Below, piece after piece: positions 21,660-33,100 of a DNA stretch of 64,000 nt. The position numbers and the translations under genes were made by a program. The notes below the pieces were generated by a model. The model ran no database searches. It was not told the origin of the DNA and worked only from the letters and a program-made list of their open reading frames with translations. Positions within the stretch are counted from its first letter, which is position 1; each line of letters opens with the position of its first letter. Source of the DNA: Saururus chinensis (lineage: Eukaryota > Streptophyta > Magnoliopsida > Piperales > Saururaceae); NCBI GenBank assembly GCA_035235625.1, contig CP141146.1, forward strand, positions 12,456,501 to 12,520,500, given 5' to 3'.

Positions 21660-22506
21660 GTGAACCAGAATTTATACCCCTTAGAATGATCACAATAATT
21701 AATAAAGTTGCACTTTATGGTCTTAGGGTCCAGCTTAGACCTATGCTGGTCAGGGACATATAAAGTTGCACTTTTACATGTGCCCTAGACCCCCACCCTC
21801 TAAGATGTTCTAAGCTTGGGCATCGACTTGTCTATAGCTCTTAAGGTGTCTGTTGGACTACCTTTGTGGATACACGATTAAATATATACACGATGGTATC
21901 TAAAGCAGCCCAAAAATAGGTTCATAATTCAAAGTGATTTAACATGGATCTGACCATTTCCATGAGTATCTTATTATGTCATTCTGTAACTCTATTTTGC
22001 TATGGAGTGTAGGGGAATGTGTATTGATATACTATTCCCTTATTGGTACAATAATCCTTAAACAGATCAGATGTTTACTAGCCACCCTTGTCAGTCCTTA
22101 AGACTTTGGCCTTCCTGCTTAATTGGGTTTCTACCTAAGTTTTAAATTCCTTAAATTTATCTAGGGCATTAAATTTTCTATGTATTAGATACATGTACTA
22201 GTATTTTGAATAGTCATCTATAAAAGTTATAAAGTATGTCATGCCTCTGTGGATCTGACATTCAGGGCCCCACAGATGTTAGAATGAATTACCCCTAATA
22301 GTTCATTTGCCTTGTCCCTTTTGGAAAAATAGTCTGCTCATCTTCCCCGATATGCAATCCTCACACATACGTAGGTCTTTTGATATCTTGGGTAATAACC
22401 CCGCATTTGATATTCCATGTAGTTTATCTACATTGGCATGACACAACTGCATGTGCCAAAGTAATGCATCATCCACAGACAAGACAAAATACTCAGAAGA
22501 GGTCAA
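21660..22506 (-). pseudogene. Copia integrase, with pre-integrase zinc-binding region
   Basis: The first part reads DALLWHMQLCHANVDKLHG and LRMCEDCISGKMSRLFF, the H-H-C-C (GAG-pre-integrase) module. Next, the core gives VIHSNICGALN where Copia has H-(S/T)-D-(I/L)-C-G-P, so the first catalytic Asp is Asn; ITFIDDYSKY follows after a stop and frameshift. The remainder to about 21660 is heavily interrupted. Confidence 0.8.
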
Positions 22507-22521
22507 TTCATTAGAAATAAA

Positions 22522-22902
22522 TCAGTCAGAAACATCAAGACATAATAGTCCATCAACTAAAGTAGCTACGAATAATACAGAGCTACCCTTGCCGATTGTG
22601 GCTTTGTCCCCTTTGAAAATGACTTCAAATCTCTTTCTTGAGAGAACAGAGATGGAGATCATATTCCTCTTTATGGAGGGAGCAAATAGCACATCAGTCA
22701 GGACTAGGGTAGATCCTCCCTTCAGAGGGATCCTATATGTCCCCATGGCCTCCACGCTGCGATTGGTGTTGTTTCTCATGTAGATCTTATTCTGTCCAAG
22801 GAAGAGATTGATCATCTCACCCCTATAACCCCTAGTGTGTGACACATGGACTGTGGCTCCAGATTCTAGCCACCAGGTCTTCTCCTTTACATCAATAAAC
22901 AT
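22522..22902 (-). pseudogene. Copia aspartic protease domain
   Basis: An open frame reads WWLESGATVHVSHTRG and continues through the typical VLFAPSIKRNMISISVLS segment. The catalytic D-S-G triad is E-S-G, which should inactivate it. Confidence 0.82.
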
Positions 22903-23081
22903 GACTTCTAAAACAACATAGATTATCTCTTTGTTCTTACCTTTGTTGTTGTTGGTCTAATCATCCTTCTAGGGACAGTTAACCGTGAAAAGGCCCACTT
23001 AGCCAACCTGGGGTTTGTTATTCCCCTTACCATTGTATTTGTTCTATGGCTTCTTTCCCCTTTTCTTGAAGGTTTTCTTTC

Positions 23082-23803
23082 TTAAAGGTCCAAGCCCTTG
23101 TCCACCTTTTTTTTCACCTCTAGTGCAGATGCTAGGTTGGCAGTAGCAACCCCTAAAGCATCAACATGGTTCCTCCTTTGTTGCTCAAGCCTAAGCTTAG
23201 TAATCAGAGCCTCCATTGTCAACTTCTCGTCACTCATATTGAGGTAAATCGCCACACTTTCCCAGGACTTAGGGAGGTTGTTCAACACTGTTGACACCTG
23301 AACTTTCTCAGAGATATGGTCTTCCAGGGTCTCTAGGTCATCAGCTATGATGGATATAGCACTCAAGTGCTTATTCACATCATCTCCATCTCTCATCCTT
23401 AAATTTTGATACTTAGAATGTAGCATCCTCTTATGAGCTTATGTCTACTCCTCATACCTCACAGAGACTGCCTCATGCATCTCTCTTACAATCTTAAACT
23501 TCTCAAAGAGCCTCTCCATCTTTAACTCCATTAAAGTCAGAATAGTGGACCTGATCTTCTTGTCATCATCCTAGGCAGCTTCTCATAAGCTTTCTTCTGA
23601 GCAACAGTGCAATTCTCTAGGCAGGGCTCAATGACTTGCTCTATGACATGAGTCAAGTCAAATAAAGTAAGGATATGGTGTATCATCCTCTTCCACACTA
23701 GATAATTGTCAGCATTTAATTTTTCAGTCTTTCCCAATTCAAAAGTGACCATCTTTGATGCCATTATGCACAAAAAATTAATTACTAAATAAGGCAATGA
23801 CAC
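23082..23803 (-). pseudogene. Copia gag (UBN2-type) remnant
   Basis: The N-terminal piece (23537-23803) has KLNADNYLVWKRMIHHIL; the downstream piece (23082-23426) has LRMRDGDDVNKHLSAISII and STVLNNLPKSWESV. Both are standard plant Copia gag wording. The two pieces are separated by stops and a frameshift. A CCHC knuckle expected between this and the protease is not clearly preserved. Confidence 0.85.
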
Positions 23804-24679
23804 AAAGAAATAAATACTACGAGATGGCCAACAACTACTTTATCATTTATATATTTGACTCACTTATTCTAAATAATAGAAATGGACAAGTGTTTTTATG
23901 CTGAATGAATAAATTTAATTGCATATAATTTAGACTCAAAACACAAGCAAGTGAGTATTCCAAACTACCCTTAACCCCTTAAGGTTTGTTTAATCTAATA
24001 TGCAATTACTTATACTAATGTCTTATGCTACCCCTTAGATACATATACTAGCAAGAAAACACAGATTAAGTTTTTTGTAAAATTACTTTTCTATTCAGGC
24101 AAATGATATTGTGAAATTACCAAATTAGCCCTTAGTGCTAGTTCGATTTTTTTCACCCTTATAATCACACCAAATTTAAACACTTAATAATCAATTAAAC
24201 AACACCTAAAAATACATAAAAGGCTATTATTTATGTTCTAGACAGCAAGAAAACATGCACAAACCCTTGTGAATTGACCAAAATGCCCTTAGGGCTAGTT
24301 TGGTCAATTTACACTAATTTCTAATCCAACTAATTAATTAAACCTTCATAAAATAATTAATTATACAATATGGATCAGAAAACAAACATGTGCATAAAGG
24401 GTGAATAGAAATTTTATTTGGGCACAAAAATCACAAAGAGCAAATTTACCAATTTGCCCCTAGGGCGTGCCAATGCCCAAATTAATTATCGAATTACAAA
24501 ATTCTAGCAAGCTAATGACATGAACCAGTACATTAAATACTCAATTTCACTCTAATCATAAAATCCATATCATAGATTAATGCAAAGAGAACTAATTAAG
24601 GTTTTTTCCTAAATTTGCACGCAAGCCCTAAATCTGGTAAAGCTATCAAATTTTTATCAAATCCGAAACCCCTTAACCG

Positions 24680-24693
24680 GGCTCTGATACCAT
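24680..24693 (-). other. tRNA-iMet primer-binding site of the Copia element
   Basis: The minus strand reads 'atggtatcagagcc' immediately after the LTR end '...actcaaca'. The 'tggtatcagagc' core is complementary to the 3' end of plant initiator methionine tRNA. Confidence 0.85.
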
Positions 24694-24830
24694 TGTTGAG
24701 TGGCGTCAAAGCAGAAGCATGTGTTGGGGCAAGCCCTAGGGATGGCGCTTTGCATAAAAATCACAACTTTAAACCGATTTCTCTACACAATCGCATGAAT
24801 AATAACATACATAAACAATAAAAATATGTA
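24694..24830 (-). repeat. 5' LTR of the Copia element, truncated
   Basis: 137 bp aligned to the inner start of the 3' LTR, then interrupted at 'aaaatatgta' by the 'tgtaacgccc' start of the next unit. Confidence 0.8.
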
Positions 24831-25429
24831 TGTAACGCCCGAGATTTTTCATCACATTTTCTTTAAAATTCACTGAAATTTGTGCAATATAACGACTATA
24901 AATCGGGAAGAATGACGAATACAAAACCTGTGAAAACAATTTCATAATTTAAAATATCACACACCAATTTTTCCCAAACAAATTTTAGCTCATTCGATCA
25001 AACATCGTACGGGCAAACCAAACATCCTCAGGCGCTACTCGAAAACAAATATACGGATAAATTGCTATGATCATAGACTTTAAACATAAACATCTTAATT
25101 CTCGTCTCACCTAATACATCAGATATTGGCACAAATAATACTCACAGTGAATCAAAGATATACCTGAGTCAAAGGAAATTAAACCATGGCAGAAACTAGC
25201 CTCCCAAACTATGGGGCTAAAAAATAGGGTAATGAGTATTTTCATACTCAGTATAAAAATACCCAGTAGGGGAGTTCTAAATAGTGAACTCAGTAAGTCC
25301 ATACATAGATGCCTTCATGCAACTCAAACAAAAAGCAAACAGGCTAATAATCATGCTCCTATGCATATAATCATGCCAAACACACCATCAAACTAAACTT
25401 ACACAAACACTCTTAATCAAAGTCTTACA

Positions 25430-25710
25430 AACTTACTCGTATAATAATATACTTACTCATACAACTTACACATACCTGTACGACGTTACTCGTACAATCA
25501 TATGGTTACTCATATAACTTACACATACTTATACGACCTTACTCGTACAATCTTACACTTACTCGTACAATCTTACTCATAAACATATGCTTACAATCTT
25601 GCTCACAATCACTCTTACAGTCTTACTCAGAATCATACTCTTACAGTCTTACTTATACTCATACTCTTACAGTCATGCTCATACTCATACTCTTACAGTC
25701 GTGCACATAC
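25430..25710. repeat. Tandem array inside the LTR-like unit
   Basis: Same two unit types as in the other family copy: 'acttactcgtacaatc' followed by 'catactcttacagtc'. The units vary in length and sequence, so the array is old. Confidence 0.8.
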
Positions 25711-27084
25711 TATCGACCACTGAAGCTCATTACAACTAATAAGCTCTAGCGTCGAAATGGAAAAGAATGTCACCGGGGAGTGACTAGACACCATGGACTT
25801 TTTCGAAGGCAATGCATGTTTAGACCATTAGGAGCTCATTCTTAACTTTCAAATAGCTTTGGGTAGATGGGCTTTACTTCCTCTTCTACTTAGATCCTGT
25901 TAAAGCCTGTTTAGACATGTAAATTCAATTAAAGTCCAACTAACTTATTCAAAACATAAATAGCCTAAATCAGCAATGAATTAACACAAAATAGGATTGC
26001 AATTCAAAATATGAGAATATTTAATTAAACATTATTTCCGTGCATCAACAGGCCATCAAATTTTAATCCAATGGTACACATAACTCAGGGGGTAGGCAGG
26101 TTTGAATCACCTATCCACCCACTCTTTCAATGTGTTCCACCATATCAATATATGACTACTCTCAATGCTTGGGCACATATTAACTTTTTCTTTTTTGAAA
26201 ATCCTTATTAAGAATTTTTTAAGCAAAAATACGACGTGCTTGCCCCCTAAACACTCACCATACGTGTGCCACAAGAAGGAACTGGGCTTGTGGGGCCTAG
26301 GCTCCTACATGTACCACGATGAAGGCTTAAGGGGCACACAAGTATGTGCCCTACAAGCATACCCAAGCTCCAATGTAAGTATCCTTACTTACCAAACTAG
26401 CATCTAGCCTAACAAAGAGATGCCACAATTATTCAGTCTTGTGTTCAATTCTCCTAGAGGGAAGAGTTTTTCATGCCCCCCTCTAACAATGAGCCTAGCA
26501 TAAGGAACACATGTGAACCATTGATATTTTAGATCGACGATGCACATGCTAGCGCACATTAACACTAGTATCATCGGTGTCACTTGAAAACGTCCTTTGT
26601 AAAAACAAATGAGAATAACACTTGGAAGTCTAGATTCATACTTTCAATCCAATAGTTTCATATCCATGATCTTAAAGTCATCTTATACAAAATACTCTAA
26701 CATAGACACATGAATTCATAATGATTTGAGTAACCCATAATCCTTAAGATCATGCCTTTTCCATATATAAAGATCACATACGATTCAAGGTTACCAATTC
26801 AACAATTTTCACAAAGTGGAAATTCCTTATCACGCTCATTATTGATCATTTTATGATGAATTTATTTCCTCCCTTGATTCTTCTTGTTTTGTACACGCTT
26901 GATCTTTCCCTCTTGATTTTGAGAAGTTTTTTAAGAAATTGAAGTCTATGGGGCCTCAAAGGTATTTATAAAGGAGAAAGAATAAAATTTTAGTACATAA
27001 ATGTCAAACTAGGCAGTTTTTAAGCCTATCAGCAGATTGCCCTAATTGTTGTCACACCCATGACAAATCAATGAATAGTACTAC

Positions 27085-27635
27085 TCTTCAATTGAACCAC
27101 CATAATTTCCTTATTTGAACTACGATTTGAGCATTTTTAGTGGCATTTTGAAGATAATTATGTCTATTTTATAACTTAATTTTAGATAAAAAAATATATA
27201 TCATTAGAAAAATTCATGCTATTTAGAAGGTTCAAGGGTCAAATTCACCTAATGTCTAACTTCGGACGACTATAATTTCTTCATCTGAACTCTAATTTGC
27301 ACATTATTGGTGGCATTTTGGAGATCTTTCTGTTTTAAATTTGAGATTGAAACTCTAACTATAGGGAAGTTATTGTATTGAAAAGCCTCAAGATTTAAAC
27401 TCATTATTTTCCACATGGACTTAGAAAATTCTTTGATGTTACATCTACTATAACTTTATTATCTAAGCTCTGATTTGGGCATTCTTGTAGCTCTTCAAAC
27501 CTCTTTTTGTCTATTTTTAATACTAACGTAGACCCAAACTTCTCTATAGAGAAATTGATTTTAATGAGAAGGTCTAAAGGTTAGACTCACTATTTTTCAT
27601 GTGGTCATGTTTAGGAAATTTAGAAAATTCTATGG
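27085..27635. repeat. Three diverged tandem copies of a roughly 175-bp unit
   Basis: Copies begin near 27085, 27262 and 27440. Each has 'ataatttc(c/t)t(t/c)at(t/c)tgaac' or its diverged equivalent, then 'gatttg(a/g)gcatt', 'gtggcattttg(a/g)agat' (partly lost in copy 3) and ends around 'ttcaa.gg.t.a..ctca'. The last copy runs into the terminal 'ggtgttaca'. Confidence 0.7.
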
Positions 27636-27642
27636 TGTTACA

Positions 27643-29900
27643 AGCTGTACAAAAAGTTGTGTGTGATGGGTTGAGAGGTGTTTGGCATATGTATTTAATG
27701 GTTCTTGGCTGGTTTTTCTTTGTGGTTTATGTTTTGTCCGTTTGAGAAGTAAATAGAAGTTTTGGGGATTGATTCTATGGGTGTACTGAGGCCAACTAGA
27801 GAATGGAGTGAGGTTTTCAAATAGGCAATAGCTTCAACGTTGTTGAAGAGGTGTTGGTGGTTCTTTAGAATAATGAAATGTCATTACGAGTGAACCAGAT
27901 GAGGTTCACCTGTTTTCCTCCAATGTGGATTATGCATGTCGGCGGATAAAGAGTCTTTGACATGGATTCAAGTGTGTCGATTAATATCGAAATAAGTGGT
28001 AACATGTCAAAACTGATGTCAAATGGTTGACATGAGTAACACATGTTGATGTTGATGTTGACTGGGACAGATATTTGAGGTTATTGAGAGTGTAAGATGA
28101 TCATCATAAGATGTCTAAGTAACAAAGAGAAATTATAACCAAAACAAGGGGTTGTGCTAATAAGAAGTTTGTTAAAAAGAATAGATTTGAAATAAAAGGA
28201 ACTACCTAGTGGTGAATCCTCAAGGAAGGAGATTGCACATGAACTCTTGGCTGATGTAAATTGAGAAAAAATTTGCACATGCTTGGTGGATTATAGTGGG
28301 GTTTTCAAAAGACCGATGTCATGTATAAGGGTAGACCTTCTGCAGGGGTCTCCTAACCTTGAAAACACTATGAAAGTGGGTTGGAGTGTCAAGACTTCAT
28401 GGAGTCTGACATCCACTATTAATGTCATGAGCAACATGGCAGGGATTTCATCTCTATATCATGACGTTGAGGTGCTGCCAACCAGTCTAAGGAGGGGATG
28501 AAGGACTCTGGGAAGCAAAATCATACATCCTATTGTACACTCTATAAAAGGCGTTACATTAAGGGTGGACTTGAGTTTATGGGTTGGAGGGTAACATTTC
28601 AATAACTATATACTATGGAAAAAGTGTTACATTGTGGGTGGACTTGAGATTATGGGTTGGAGGGTAACATTTCAATAATTGTAAGCTATAATTTCTCTTC
28701 TGTAATAAACATATTTATTTTTTATGGAACTATGCTATCATTTATAGTTTATATCGTACTGGATATATTGATATACTCAACATTCTAGTGATGAAGTTGT
28801 AAGGGTTGAGCCAAAAAGAAGGCTACTGAGTTTAGGAGTTACCACAAAACCGAACGTTTTACTAGACTATAGTGGCTTGTAATATGACCTTGAAAGGTCA
28901 ATCTGGTAATACTTTTATGTTGGAAACTTGATGTATCCTATAAATGTTTTATTGTAGAATAGTGATAGTAATGGTTTTGCAATTCATATATTCCAAAAAC
29001 AATGTTCATAGCTCTAAATTTGATTGTGATGGATTTATAAGTTTTGAAATAAAAGCTTGGTTTAGTCGTAAATTTCCACTCTCCAATATTTTTTTTAGAA
29101 ATGATTTTAGGGTTGTGACAACAATAATCACACTTTTGCTCTAATATGAACATTTTAAAGGAGGAAAGCATGAAATTTAATTTAGTTGACCTAATATATT
29201 CTGAGAGTAGAGAAAAGCTATTGCTTGCACGGTTGCACAACCTAGTTGGATGCCTAGGAGGCTGTCATTGGCAACAATATTCTCGGCATGGGTAGGGGTA
29301 ACCTGAAAACACCAAGCCCACCAGAAGTTCGTAAGAGGATGAGGAGAAGGGGGATGAAAATTTAATAGTTTTGCCCTGTCTTGTGCATGCTGCTTGGTAT
29401 AACATGATGAATATTTTCTTAATATTAGGGGCCATTTAGATGACCATTTTTTCTTAAAAAGACGGGCTTTAAGAAAAAATAATCATTTTCATCTAAGTGT
29501 GAAAAGACCATGCTGCCCCTCTCAAAGTCATTTTCATCAAAGTGTTGTGAGCCATTTTTATCATTTCACATATTAAAAGTAAAAATAATCCAAATAAACC
29601 TTTTGCCCTTAAATCCATAAAAAAGAGAATCAAACAATTTAAAAGATCCTCTACTCAATTCCAACCAAAACTACTCCATGAATCCTCTACTAAAAATCCA
29701 TACAAATTATTCCATGAACTAACATTTTTAAGTCCAATACATAAGAATATCCAAACTCTGGCCCAAGCATCAGGCCCAATGGCCATGAACATGCCTGTCA
29801 TTCAAGGCTTCACGGAGGCCCATGATCTACATGCCACCGCCAAAGGCCCACCAGGGGACGCATTCGTCATTCCACAAATACCCTCGCCACTCCCCGGTCA
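27643..29900. other. Intergenic DNA, unassigned
   Basis: No gene is supported. Between 27.7 and 28.5 kb there are GT-rich, coding-like but broken stretches that could be retroelement debris. A 57-bp duplication lies at 28551-28680. From about 29430 the text 'ggggccatttagatgacc' followed by a region rich in 'cattttcatc' resembles the end of a small nonautonomous transposon. The stretch after 29750 becomes GC-richer toward the ORM promoter. Confidence 0.5.
28551..28680. repeat. Tandem duplication of a 57-bp block (period 73 bp)
   Basis: Copy 1 is 28551-28607 and copy 2 is 28624-28680. Both read g(c/t)gttacatt..gggtggacttgag followed by 'ttatgggttggagggtaac' and 'atttcaataa', with about five mismatches by eye. 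The small number of differences means it is much younger than the surrounding repeats. Confidence 0.88.
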
Positions 29901-29915
29901 TTTCCCGCTCCGCCG

Positions 29916-29929
29916 CTAAATAAATATCC
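29916..29929 (+). promoter_or_regulatory. Candidate TATA box of the ORM gene
   Basis: 'ctaaataaatatcc' is the only AT-rich core in an otherwise GC-rich 300 bp and lies about 235 bp before the start codon. Initiation would then fall near 29950 in 'ccgaacgccgtcc'. Confidence 0.4.
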
Positions 29930-30072
29930 CCAACCTCCGCCCGAACGCCGTCCTTCTCCCCCAGACAGGCCCAAATCCGAGAAGAAGAAGAGAACCAGAG
30001 AGACCCCCCCGATCTTCTTCGTCTGCTCGATCCCGATTTCTCGGTGGTAGCGCCGGCGGCGTTTAGCTGTTG

Positions 30073-30084
30073 ATGGGCGGCTGA
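30073..30084 (+). promoter_or_regulatory. Minimal uORF (M-G-G-stop) in the ORM leader
   Basis: The presumed leader holds one upstream ATG, read ATG GGC GGC TGA, 79 nt before the start codon. It is followed by a (CGG)-rich stretch at 30085-30110. Confidence 0.5.
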
Positions 30085-30162
30085 CGAGGCGGCGGTGGTG
30101 GCGGCGGCGATTTGAAGTGTGGGTGAATAGAACTTCTGGAGATTTAGTGAAAAAGTTAGAGC

Positions 30163-33100
30163 ATGGCGAAGCTGTACGTGCAGGCGATGCCGCCGGTGGA
30201 CATGAACAAGAACACGGAGTGGTTCATGTACCCGGGGGTGTGGACGACCTACATCCTCATCCTCTTCTTCTCCTGGCTCATCGTTCTCTCCGTCTTTGGA
30301 TGCTCACCCGGCATGGCGTGGACTATTGTCCACCTCGCCCATTTCGTGGTAATTTCTCTTCTCTTGTTTTCGTTGTGGTTGATTGCTGCGCTTTTGGGTG
30401 GATCGGGGATTGGCTTGGGTTTTATGGGATTGGACCGTTTGGATCCTATTTCGCGGGCTTTCGTTCCGGATTAGGATATTTATTGGAGACTATGTTTGTA
30501 AGAGCTTGAACGTCTTTACTGGTTTCGTTGATTGTGTTTTCTCTTTTTCCTTTATTTGGATTTATTACTGGATGTGGGTTTGTTGTATTGGTAAGGATAG
30601 ATAAAGATGACAAACAAATTGTGCGAACAAAGATTGAAGAGTAAGAATTGCATAAGGACTTGTTCGTAATGGGTCAAAATGTTGTTGATTTGGTTATTTC
30701 CTATTAGACGATAGATCTGTATTTAGAGAAGTGAAGGACAGTGAATGGCGTGGAGGCCCATTTGTAACAAATGTATATTTAAAAAAAAATTTACTTGATA
30801 AAGCTGACGACTCGCTTAACAGACTGATTTTCCAGATCAATGTCTGTTATAACTGCTGGTTTGTAACTGGATAATTCATATGGATACTTAGAAGTTTAGC
30901 ATTTAGTGTGGAAATGTTTTGATCGGAGGAAGGGAATGGCAGAACTTAGTCCCGATCTTGACTAAAACAAATGGTTACAGATCATGCTTACTTTCTGATG
31001 AAATGCTTGACCAACTCTAATGTGCATGTTTTTGCGATAGATGAATGTAGACACTCTTTTTGCTCTCCTTTTGTGAGTGTTTTTGGTGTGTCAGGGAAGT
31101 TTTGAGTTAGTTCAGGATTCCTGATTACAACTAGAGGCAGTTAGAATTCAAAAATGTGCTAGTTAGTTGACTTGCTTGACTTGGAATTCTTTCTAATAAT
31201 TTGGCTGACTGTGCCTGTTCTGAGAATCATATTAGAGAGGTGAATTTTCTGACGGATTTTCCTCAGTTTAATCAATTTAGTCGTTACTGCACACTAAAGA
31301 ATTAATTGAAGGATCACTGCTTTTACTTTCCTGGTTACGGCATTTGAATCAATACCAATGTTCACATGATCAAATTTATGCTACACCACTAAATATTAAC
31401 ACAAGTTTGGATTTTGAGTTGTGTAAGAATGAAATTAACTGATTAGAGCTTGATATAGTAGGAAGCTTAGATGGATGATGGTTTTTTCATCCTATGTATT
31501 TTTAAGTCTATAGTTGATAGAGGCCTTTATCTAACAGGTTTTGTTTTATGCCCTGCTGCCTCCTTTTCTTGATGAGCTCTGGGGTATTCTTTGTTACTCA
31601 ACATCAGCTCCTTATCCATTGCTGTACATAAAGAGTGCATCTTGGTGTCTCTTCTTACAATTTCCGTCTATGTTATGCCTTGCTTTCCTTCAGTGATGCT
31701 TTGCAACTCCTGATGTGAGCTGTCAGGGTTCATGTTTTGCATCTTTCTTTTAATTAGCGCATCACTTTCTCTCATTATGTCAGCCACTGGAGCTATGTAT
31801 AAGATATGGCCGATTTGTCTTATATTTTGGTCACTTCTAGTCATATGCAATCATCTTTCATAAGTTTATTTTTTGATATTTACGTTACTCTTCTTTGTTA
31901 TCTAGCACAGCCTTGTATTATGTGACTGTTGTTGGTAGAATTTTTATTTGGTTGAGTTTCCATTTTAATCTTAAATGAGAGGTGTTGCTTTAAGGTATGT
32001 TCCAAATATGATTCATTATCTGAACGGAGTAGTTCATAATCTAGGGTTAACAGTCACCCTTCTTCCTTTTGCAGCAAGAATTAAACCACTGGCGTTACAG
32101 TTCATCTTTCTAGTCATTTTCTTTTATATAAAATTGTTATTTCAATTTCATGTTTATACTCTTGGTCCTGTTAGTAGTAAACCCTTGGCTTCAAAGATTT
32201 TCTTTATGACTTTAGTTTTTGCATGTCATTCATCACTAGTCTGGTCTATCAACATGTTTCAATAGAAAACAAGGCACTATGAATATTATTGTGGTGAGAT
32301 TTTGGTAGGTAGCGAAGTTCGCAATCATGGATTGGTCTCATCCCAGTTCTTCAAAGAGACGAGATATTGGAGAGATCAGCCGAAAAGATCTCAGCGATCA
32401 GAAAAAATTCGTTCTTTTTGTCATGCCAATGACTAGTGCAACAGGAGGGTCAACTTCTGTTAATAGCCAATGTCCCTGTATTTCTATCATTTTAACCTCA
32501 GACTCATTTAATTAGTTTCAAGTAGGTTCTGACAATGTCAAATGTCCTTTGCCTCCCCATGAGCCGCCAAGATTATCTTGATGGACCTTGTTAAAAATAG
32601 TTTTTAAGATTAAATTAAGAGACTGTTCATGATTGAACAGTCAATTTTTCATGCATAACATGAATGCATTATATAATAATCTTATAAATTGTGTCATGCT
32701 AATTTCTTCTTCTTTTTCTTCTTCATGGGGTAAAAATCTTCTCTGTAGAGTATGCAAGATTCCAAACCATGGTCGGTAGTTCAATTATGACTAGTGAAAT
32801 AGCAGGGTCGAGTTAGTGATTAATGTTCTGGTGTTTCGATTATTTTAACCACAGATTCGTTTATACACCATCAAATAGGTTCTGACAATATATATTTTCC
32901 TTTCCTCTCCATCAGCTACCAAAGGGTATCTTGAAGGGCCTGGCTAAATTTTTTTTAGGTTAAATTAAGAAATTATTCATCTAAATTAATTGCTTAAGTA
33001 ATTAAAATAGATTGAAGCCTTTCAGGCATAACAGGAATTGGATTATATGGTACTCTTATTAATTTTGTCATGCTAATAACTCATATAACTGTGAATTTGA

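Larger units (their letters stand above)
18816..24830 (-). mobile_element. Ty1/Copia retrotransposon, full-length order but degraded
   Basis: Read on the minus strand the order is 5' LTR remnant (24694-24830), tRNA primer site, gag, protease, integrase, RT, RNase H, 3' LTR (18816 to about 19704). The integrase-before-RT order defines Copia. Both LTRs end in 'tgttgagtggcgtcaaagcag' (plus-strand view). The coding region carries many stops and frameshifts, so the element is dead. The right LTR is cut after 137 bp by the LTR-like unit at 24831, and the rest of it is not found in the window. Confidence 0.9.
24831..27642. mobile_element. LTR-like unit of about 2.8 kb (TGTAACGCCC...GGTGTTACA), probable solo LTR
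   Basis: The unit begins with 'tgtaacgcccgag' and ends with 'tatggtgttaca', so it has TG...CA ends and a short terminal inverted match. The first ~900 bp are shared with 8147-9165. It contains no protein-coding domain; the content is two tandem arrays and AT-rich filler. The 5-bp flanks ('atgta' left, 'agctg' right) do not match, so a target-site duplication is not shown and the right edge or a later deletion is uncertain. No primer-binding site follows 27642, which argues for a solo LTR or deleted element. Confidence 0.6.

Noticed and set aside
30117-30509. 130-codon frame overlapping ORM exon 1
   Set aside because: Out-of-frame shadow of the ORM exon and its intron start.
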